The position numbers were made by a program, and so were the translations under genes. From NCBI GenBank assembly GCA_031270425.1, contig JAISXQ010000009.1:1-6631 (forward strand): a DNA stretch of 6,631 bases. The letters run 5' to 3'. The notes under the pieces were generated by a model. It was not told where the DNA came from and did not search any database. It was given only the letters and a program-made list of their open reading frames with translations. Positions 1-6,631 of the stretch are shown here, piece after piece. How positions within the stretch are numbered: the stretch's first letter is position 1; each line of letters starts with the position of its first letter. This DNA comes from Prevotellaceae bacterium. GTDB lineage: Bacteria; Bacteroidota; Bacteroidia; Bacteroidales; Paludibacteraceae.

Positions 1-2073
<2,073 letters not shown>

Positions 2074-2127
2074 TTATTTATTTTGTCTGTTTCTTCTCTA
2101 TATTTGTTTGTACAGCAAGGGGGCTGA

Positions 2128-3306
2128 TTAATACAAAAAACCCAGCAGCCACAAAGGAATTTCATTCTTAAAACCGACTTCAATATCGTCCATTGCGTAG
2201 TACAGCCTCGGATTTTGTTTGTCCTGCTGCCTGTGGCTCTGGTATATGAAATTATATTGCTTGTCGGCGCAAAAATCAGCTTGCATTTTTCCCGTATTCA
2301 CTTTATGGCGAGCGTGCAAAGCGTTATATAAAAAAGTCCGTCGCTCGACAGCCCTGTCCACATTTCCCGGACTTATGGTGTGCATTAAATTGGAATTATG
2401 AACGTATATCAGATTGGGCTTTTTGGGGAAATCGTCGCCTGCATCGTACAGCAAATTTAACAAACGCGCGTCCTTCAAGTATTTGATATAGTTCATAATA
2501 GTTGCCCTCGAAGTTTCGATTTCAGCGCTCAAATTGCTTACGTTGGGAGTCGAAGGAGCCGCGCACATAAGCATATACATCAACTTCCTGATTTTACTTA
2601 AATATTTAAGTTCTATTTGCTTAATCAGCAAAATATCCACTTCGAGCATCATGTTCATGGTTTTAAGCAGGTTTTCGGAAAAATTGCGCTCTTCCATAAA
2701 AAACGGATAGTAACCATGATGCAGGTATGCCGGAAAATGATCCAGCGGTCGAGCCGACGATGTTATTTCCTGCGCTATTCGGACATGATTCTCCAAAATC
2801 TCGCTTAACGTGTATGCCGGAAAATGATTGCCGGTATAAAAATTAAGGTATTCGCGAAATGAAAAACCTCTTAAATTATAGAGCGCCACAATATTACTAA
2901 TATCGTCATTATCTTCTATCAGGCGCATAACCGACGAACCGGAAAAAACAATATGCAGTTCGGGAAAACGATCGTAACACTCGCGCAGTTCCTTCGACCA
3001 GTTTTCGTATTTAAAAGTCTGGTCTATCAGCAAGGTGCGTCCGCCTTGACGATAAAACTGCTCGGCAAAACTGACCAAACTGTGTTCCGTAAAGTAGAAA
3101 TTATTGAAATTGACGTACAAACAACGCCTGTCCGTATCGAATTTCTCTTTGGCATATTGCAGCAGGAAGGTTGTTTTCCCCACGCCACGACTGCCTTTTA
3201 TACCTATCAGGCGGTGCGACCAATCGATTTCGTCCATCAACAAACGCCTCACGGGCGACTGTACATGTTCGACCAAATATTTATGCGTCCTGTAAAATGT
3301 TTCCAT
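2128..3306 (-). CDS. AAA-type ATPase, DUF4143-like family, with degenerate catalytic motifs
   Basis: The 392-residue protein has the layout of the stand-alone ATP-binding proteins common in Bacteroides: a short N-terminal segment, a P-loop ATPase, a winged-helix-like middle and a C-terminal DUF4143-like part. Walker A is GSRGVGKTT (38-46, K44). Walker B reads TLLIDQTFKY (91-100), where relatives typically have a D-E-V-H-K/R-Y core, so the catalytic Glu is Gln96. A sensor-like IVFSGSS follows (119-125). The C-terminus keeps the family's DDIEVGFKNEIPLWLLGFLY ending (373-392) and D344, but the usual F-E-V-G-G-K stretch is replaced by FIYQSHR (353-359). The frame is open and full length, so this is not simple gene decay. 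The cellular role of the family is poorly known. A later start at M24 is possible but would remove conserved N-terminal sequence. It has its own promoter and stands apart from the glycosyltransferase pair upstream by 87 bases. Confidence 0.88.
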   Translation of the reverse strand: METFYRTHKYLVEHVQSPVRRLLMDEIDWSHRLIGIKGSRGVGKTTFLLQYAKEKFDTDRRCLYVNFNNFYFTEHSLVSFAEQFYRQGGRTLLIDQTFKYENWSKELRECYDRFPELHIVFSGSSVMRLIEDNDDISNIVALYNLRGFSFREYLNFYTGNHFPAYTLSEILENHVRIAQEITSSARPLDHFPAYLHHGYYPFFMEERNFSENLLKTMNMMLEVDILLIKQIELKYLSKIRKLMYMLMCAAPSTPNVSNLSAEIETSRATIMNYIKYLKDARLLNLLYDAGDDFPKKPNLIYVHNSNLMHTISPGNVDRAVERRTFLYNALHARHKVNTGKMQADFCADKQYNFIYQSHRQQDKQNPRLYYAMDDIEVGFKNEIPLWLLGFLY

Positions 3307-3317
3307 AAAGAATTTTA

Positions 3318-3348
3318 CAAAAATACGACAAAAAAAACATTTTGCAAA
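3318..3348 (-). promoter_or_regulatory. Bacteroidota-type promoter for the ATPase gene
   Basis: On the minus strand TTTG (3348-3345) is followed after exactly 19 bases by TATTTTTG (3325-3318). This fits the Bacteroidota primary-sigma consensus TTTG-N19-TAnnTTTG. Transcription would start only a few bases downstream of the box, about ten bases or fewer from the ATG at 3306, giving a very short leader. Confidence 0.6.
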
Positions 3349-3393
3349 GTGGAGATTGCATTTTTTAGGTTAAATGTTCATTCCGACTTCTTT

Positions 3394-4434
3394 TTATTGC
3401 TTTTTTGACGCAAACGACCTCTTTACCCATTTCGGCAGTATAATAACTCCGGCTAAGAGGTAGGCATAACAGGTTATAATACGCCAAATGCAGATGATAA
3501 CGAGAACAGGTCCTATGCCTAAGGCAACGTCGCTGTACAGTTCTTTGAAAGCGATTTCGTTCAATCCGCTGCCTCCCGGAGTGGGGCTTATTACCATTAA
3601 TATGAAAATAATGACCTGGCGCACAAAGATAACGAGCTGGTTTCCGGCTGTGGAAAACGCCATAAACAAGGCGTTTACAATAAGAAAGCGCGCCGTCCAT
3701 CCGATAATGGTAACGATAAAAACCTTTACCCAGAATCCAAGCGATTTCTTTCTTATTTCCGACGACGCTTCCACTATGTTATCGGTAAAAGTTACGATTT
3801 GAGTTTTCCACCGGCGTAAAAACGGCAGACGGAAAATATGGCGGAAAAGACGGGCGATAAGGTCGGGACGGTGGAAAAGTCCTGTGTACAGGGCTATGTT
3901 CCACGTACATAAAATAGAAAATACGACCCAAAAAGTTACCCTGATGGAGGATGAAAGAACGTTTGTATTATTAAAAATCTCGCTGAAAGGGAAGAAAAGA
4001 AAGACGATGATGCAGGAAAAAATCAGGAAAAAATTATCCAACAGAAGGTTGATCATCGCGATGGTAGTGCTTTTGCCCGCATTAAATCCTTCGCGGTTCA
4101 GAAAGAGGATGATAAGTCCGCCGTTGCCTACTGTCGGCGGCATGATCGACGAAGCGAATTCTTTCAGCGTATTTATGCGGAATCCCTGCCCCCACGACAG
4201 TTCGTAATTTGTCATCATGCGGAAACGCACAACCATCCAAAAATCCCTGAAAAGCACCAGAAAACAAGCTAACAGGATAAAACCGGCGCTGCGCCATGTG
4301 AAACTCACATCTGCAAAACTTTCGACGTCGAATTCTTTCCAAAACATCCATCCTACAACGATGAATCCGATGGCGACCGGAATAAGGATTTGCGATGTTT
4401 TTATCCCGAAAGCTTTGTTGGAGTGCTTGCTCAT
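3394..4434 (-). CDS. Lysylphosphatidylglycerol-synthase TM-region (UPF0104) family membrane protein
   Basis: This 346-residue inner-membrane protein has about seven or eight hydrophobic stretches, for example near 16-32, 48-64, 125-149, 160-182, 234-262 and 305-332. The signature SPTPGGSGLNE lies at 283-293, typical of the LPG_TM family that includes the membrane part of MprF. There is no C-terminal DUF2156 aminoacyl-transfer domain, so it is not itself a lysyl-phosphatidylglycerol synthase. Members of this short form are thought to translocate or handle lipids or lipid-linked sugars, but direct proof is scarce. Its ATG overlaps the TGA of the upstream glycosyltransferase as ATGA, so the two are translationally coupled and probably act on the same lipid substrate. 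The C-terminus is basic (WVKRSFASKKQ), consistent with a cytoplasmic tail. Family assignment is firm; the substrate is unknown. Confidence 0.9.
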   Translation of the reverse strand: MSKHSNKAFGIKTSQILIPVAIGFIVVGWMFWKEFDVESFADVSFTWRSAGFILLACFLVLFRDFWMVVRFRMMTNYELSWGQGFRINTLKEFASSIMPPTVGNGGLIILFLNREGFNAGKSTTIAMINLLLDNFFLIFSCIIVFLFFPFSEIFNNTNVLSSSIRVTFWVVFSILCTWNIALYTGLFHRPDLIARLFRHIFRLPFLRRWKTQIVTFTDNIVEASSEIRKKSLGFWVKVFIVTIIGWTARFLIVNALFMAFSTAGNQLVIFVRQVIIFILMVISPTPGGSGLNEIAFKELYSDVALGIGPVLVIICIWRIITCYAYLLAGVIILPKWVKRSFASKKQ

Positions 4435-5609
4435 TTATATTTTCTTTTAATTAACTGTACATACCTGTCGAGCACTTCGTCCATCACATTTTCCCACGAA
4501 CGGGCGATAGTTTGCGAGGCGTTGATTCCGGCAGTTGTTATTTTTTGGGGTTGGGCAATCAGTTCTTTTATTTTTCCGGCAAAAGAAGAAACGGTATTTT
4601 CAATCAGGAATCCGTTGAAACCGTCCTGTATAATTTCCGCGGCGGTAGAATCTTTTACCATGATTGCCGGTGTTTCGAGGGCTCCAGCTTCGCGTATGAC
4701 AAGGGGGGCGTTGTCGTACAGCGACGGGAAAAGGAAGAGATCCGCTGCAAGATAGTATTGTTTCAACTGTTCCCTGTCGGTAATCATTCCTTCAAACGTT
4801 ACTTTATCTTCCAAACCGAATTCTTCGCTAAGGGCTTTCATTTCCGCCGCCGCATATCCTGTTCCGATAAAGAACATGCAAAAGGGCAGGTTTTTTATCT
4901 CCGCCAGGGTTTCGAGTATAAGGCGGGTGTTTTTTTCCCAGATGTGTTGTCCTACAAACAGGAACATCAGTTCGCCGTGGGCAACATGCAGTTTTTCTCT
5001 TGCGGCGGCTTTTAATGGCGCAATAGCTTCGTTCAGGGAAAAATCGCTTCCGTTATCAACGACCTCCACCTTGCCTTTGAATCCGTATTCGCGTATGGTG
5101 TCTTCTACCGCCGCCTGAGGAATCCACACTTCGTCGGCTTTCTCGAAAAAGCGGATAACTTCTTTCACCATCAGGTTAGCTATGTGCTCGCTGCGTACCG
5201 CCCTCTCGAAATCGTCTTTAAATTTGGAGTGGAACGTTGCTACAAAAGGTATTTTACGTTCCTTGGTTATCCTCCGCGCCAGTACACCTGCCGAAAACGG
5301 ACAATGCGCGTGGATAATGCCGAAGGAAATTTTTTCCAGTTTTTCTTTCAGGGATAAATCAATATCCGGCAGCCCCAACCGGTAAGGTTTGCGGATAACC
5401 ACCGGCAGCGAAGGGTAACGGTAAACAGGATAAGGTACGTTGTCCGTATAATTAGGCGCTTTGGGAGTAACCACGCAGACGGGAATGTCTTTCTTATGTA
5501 TCCAATGCGCGTAATTTTGAACGGCAAGCGCTACACCGTCCATGATAGGAGGATAGCTGTCGTTAAAAATACCGACTGTTTTCAATAGTTTCAAGTCTTC
5601 TTCTTTCAT
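4431..5609 (-). CDS. GT4-family glycosyltransferase, probably glycolipid-forming
   Basis: This 392-residue protein is a GT-B fold retaining glycosyltransferase without transmembrane segments, likely cytoplasmic or peripheral to the membrane. The acceptor domain begins GIFNDSYPPIMDGV (13-26), followed by HAHCPFSAG (100-108) and ATFHSKF (124-130). The donor domain begins near FLFVGQHIWEKN and holds the GT4 acidic motif as D299-x7-E307 (YDNAPLVIREAGA). The N-terminal layout resembles the diacylglycerol alpha-glucosyltransferase and PimB-like group, which transfers a sugar from a nucleotide donor to a lipid. K226 is present, but the position usually held by Arg is Gln221. The stop overlaps the start of the following LPG_TM-family membrane protein (ATGA), pointing to a joint glycolipid pathway. 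Bacteroidales also make glycosylated ceramides, so a sphingolipid acceptor is an alternative to diacylglycerol. Donor and acceptor cannot be decided from sequence alone. Confidence 0.9.
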   Translation of the reverse strand: MKEEDLKLLKTVGIFNDSYPPIMDGVALAVQNYAHWIHKKDIPVCVVTPKAPNYTDNVPYPVYRYPSLPVVIRKPYRLGLPDIDLSLKEKLEKISFGIIHAHCPFSAGVLARRITKERKIPFVATFHSKFKDDFERAVRSEHIANLMVKEVIRFFEKADEVWIPQAAVEDTIREYGFKGKVEVVDNGSDFSLNEAIAPLKAAAREKLHVAHGELMFLFVGQHIWEKNTRLILETLAEIKNLPFCMFFIGTGYAAAEMKALSEEFGLEDKVTFEGMITDREQLKQYYLAADLFLFPSLYDNAPLVIREAGALETPAIMVKDSTAAEIIQDGFNGFLIENTVSSFAGKIKELIAQPQKITTAGINASQTIARSWENVMDEVLDRYVQLIKRKYK

Positions 5610-5689
5610 AAGTAGTGAAAAATTTCAGTTCCCAACCCCCTAAATCGTGGGGCGATTATGGTTAATCCGTTATTACGTTCTACTGTCCT

Positions 5690-5706
5690 GTCCCCGATGG
5701 GGACAA
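5690..5706. other. Perfect 7-bp hairpin in the glycosyltransferase leader
   Basis: TGTCCCCGATGGGGACA is a seven-base-pair GC-rich stem with a three-base loop, about 80 bases upstream of the glycosyltransferase start. No T-run follows on either strand, so it does not look like an intrinsic terminator. If transcription starts near 5736 it lies in the untranslated leader. Any function is unknown. Confidence 0.4.
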
Positions 5707-5742
5707 TAAAGCGTTTTTAACTCCAGATTGGCATTATTTTTT

Positions 5743-5750
5743 CAAACATA
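5743..5750 (-). promoter_or_regulatory. Possible -7 box for the glycosyltransferase operon
   Basis: On the minus strand TATGTTTG matches the Bacteroidota -7 consensus TAnnTTTG and faces the glycosyltransferase, which would give a leader of about 125-130 bases. No TTTG is present 19-21 bases upstream, so the match is partial. It overlaps the left arm of the nested inverted-repeat element. Confidence 0.3.
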
Positions 5751-5939
5751 AACACATAGAAAACAATAGTTTTCATTCAATCACATTTTTTGTCAGGAAA
5801 GACCACATAGCCGTCCATGTCTTCGACATGAACTTATGCTCACAGGGTAAAACTATTCCGGTTTACCGGAATGTTTTACAGCTATGTGCACTTTTAAAAA
5901 AAAGATAACAATACTATGTGTCGACTATGTGTCATGTTC
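5743..5939. repeat. Nested inverted-repeat element (CTATGTG/CACATAG), about 197 bp
   Basis: No coding frame is supported here. The outer arms are AAACATAAACACATAG (5744-5759) and, read on the other strand from 5939 to 5925, GAACATGACACATAG. A middle stem pairs CACATAGC (5804-5811) with GCTATGTG (5881-5888). Inside it are a hairpin of CATGTC/GACATG with a TTC loop (5816-5830) and a 14-base-pair stem with one bulged T and a TTTA loop (5847-5879). A further hairpin, GAAAAC-AATA-GTTTTC, lies at 5759-5774. The heptamer occurs five times: inverted at 5753 and 5804, direct at 5882, 5914 and 5925. Such nesting is unlikely by chance. It could be a miniature non-autonomous mobile element, a dispersed extragenic repeat or a structured RNA. 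No clear target-site duplication is seen. Confidence 0.55.
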
Positions 5940-5970
5940 TTAGTTGTTTATGCGAACCCTGAGTTGAAAA

Positions 5971-5990
5971 TAGTCCCCTTTTAGGGGCTA
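5971..5990 (-). terminator. Candidate intrinsic terminator overlapping the recX stop
   Basis: On the minus strand TAG-CCCCT pairs with AGGGG-(A)-CTA around a three-base loop, with one bulged A, and is followed by TTTTC, a short and weak T-run. The recX TAA codon lies in the loop and stem, so the last residues of RecX are encoded by the upstream arm. Weaker flanking AACCCT/AGGGTT (5955-5960 and 5991-5996) could extend the stem. Confidence 0.4.
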
Positions 5991-6454
5991 AGGGTTATTC
6001 TTCTGATTACTTTTTCTATAATTGCCGCTTCAAAACCTTTGCTTTGCGCAAAAAGAAACAGTTTTCCTTGCTTTTCATATTCATAACTATAAGAAATCGA
6101 CTGCAATTTCTTTTTGAGGATAGACGCCAGCATTTCTTCGTACTCCCCCTCGTCGATTAAGGAAATAGCTTTGTTTATCAATGTTTTATCCAATTCTTTT
6201 GCGCTCAATGCGAGCGATATTTTTATTTTCCCCCATTTGTTGAAGCGGAACTTGTCTTTTACAAAAGCATTGCAAAAGCGTTGTTCGTTAATAAAATCGT
6301 CTTTCTGTAAACGGACAATAATTTCTTTCCTGTCCTCAGGCGCGACATCCCAAATGGTTAATTTTGCTTCTACCTCGGAAATGCAACGCTCCGAAATGGA
6401 ACAGTACGAAGCAGCCTTGTGCAACAATTCTTCGAGTGTATATTTATTTTGCAT
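5981..6454 (-). CDS. recX: RecX-family regulatory protein
   Basis: RecX binds RecA filaments and modulates, usually inhibits, recombination and SOS activity. This 157-residue cytoplasmic protein is all-helical in character and of normal RecX length. The most diagnostic part is DDFINEQRFCNAFVKDKF followed by RFNKWGKIKISLALSAKEL (about 52-88), matching the RecX pattern F-I/L-N/D-E-x-R-F-A and the following W/F-G-x-x-x-I-x-x-x-L. The C-terminal segment QGKLFLFAQSKGFEAAIIEKVI (about 129-150) corresponds to the last RecX helical repeat, where the usual form is R-R-G-F. Sequence divergence is typical of Bacteroidota members. No recA is nearby. The start at 6454 has an A-rich leader and no Shine-Dalgarno sequence, as expected for this phylum. 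Confidence 0.88.
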   Translation of the reverse strand: MQNKYTLEELLHKAASYCSISERCISEVEAKLTIWDVAPEDRKEIIVRLQKDDFINEQRFCNAFVKDKFRFNKWGKIKISLALSAKELDKTLINKAISLIDEGEYEEMLASILKKKLQSISYSYEYEKQGKLFLFAQSKGFEAAIIEKVIRRITLSP

Positions 6455-6482
6455 GGTTAGGGGTTTTTACTCTTCTCGCAAA

Positions 6483-6490
6483 CAAAAATA
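6483..6490 (-). promoter_or_regulatory. Possible -7 box for recX
   Basis: TATTTTTG on the minus strand matches TAnnTTTG and is identical to the box before the ATPase gene. Transcription would start about 25 bases before the recX ATG. The upstream TTTG element is missing at the expected spacing, so support is partial. The rest of 6491-6593 is AT-rich with no visible gene. Confidence 0.3.
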
Positions 6491-6631
6491 CTGTTTTTTC
6501 GTAATAAGAAAAAACAATCCTTGTAATTTATCTTTTTTGAAGCCTGTTCGGACTCAAAAAATCTTAAATATATAATTTATTTTAAAAAATAACGACACCG
6601 CCGCCGCTCCCCTCGCTGGCGCGGGTCTCCT

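Noticed and set aside
2099..2106. TATATTTG on the plus strand, a -7-like box
   Set aside because: No TTTG at the right spacing and no plus-strand gene downstream; likely chance in AT-rich sequence.
2107..2137. Possible PFOR promoter on the minus strand (TTTG at 2137-2134)
   Set aside because: The sequence 18-21 bases downstream, around TGTACAAAC, does not fit TAnnTTTG.
3365..3700. Minus-strand open frame of 111 codons
   Set aside because: It overlaps the 3' end of the LPG_TM-family gene in another frame and runs past its stop; the product is Arg/His/Cys-rich and not family-like.
5690..5706. Hairpin as an intrinsic terminator
   Set aside because: No T-run follows on either strand, so it was kept only as a structural feature.
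5610..5980. CRISPR array suggested by the repeated CTATGTG heptamers
   Set aside because: Copies are short, in both orientations and unevenly spaced; there are no spacer-sized regular intervals and no cas genes.
6114..6575. Plus-strand open frame of 153 codons
   Set aside because: It is antisense to recX and extends into the AT-rich upstream region; no protein features are recognisable.

Overview
The window looks like chromosomal DNA of an anaerobic Bacteroidota, most likely of the order Bacteroidales. The reasons are a pyruvate:ferredoxin oxidoreductase close to those of strict anaerobes, an ATPase of the DUF4143-like group expanded in Bacteroides and relatives, promoter elements fitting the Bacteroidota pattern TTTG-N19-TAnnTTTG, A-rich leaders without Shine-Dalgarno sequences, and a divergent RecX of the Bacteroidota type. 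Species cannot be told from this window.

All five genes lie on the minus strand. In transcription order (right to left) they are: recX (6454-5981); a 371-base intergenic stretch; a family-4 glycosyltransferase (5609-4431) joined by an ATGA overlap to a membrane protein of the lysylphosphatidylglycerol-synthase transmembrane (LPG_TM, UPF0104) family (4434-3394); an AAA-type ATPase (3306-2128) with its own good promoter and almost no leader; and the first 678 residues of pyruvate:ferredoxin oxidoreductase (2034-1), which runs off the left edge. Long plus-strand reading frames are antisense shadows of these genes.

The glycosyltransferase and membrane protein form a translationally coupled pair and probably make and translocate a glycolipid or act on another lipid-linked substrate. 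PFOR is central anaerobic energy metabolism: pyruvate to acetyl-CoA, CO2 and reduced ferredoxin. RecX would modulate RecA, which is not in the window. The ATPase stands alone and has lost residues normally needed for catalysis.

The least expected structure is noncoding. Between recX and the glycosyltransferase (about 5743-5939) lies a roughly 200-base element of nested inverted repeats built around the heptamer CTATGTG/CACATAG, with several internal hairpins. It resembles a miniature mobile element, a dispersed repeat or a structured RNA, and its glycosyltransferase-proximal end contains a -7-like promoter box facing that gene. The right end (6455-6631) holds the recX leader, AT-rich DNA and then an abrupt GC-rich tail cut by the window edge. 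I see no RNA gene, CRISPR array or recognisable transposase.
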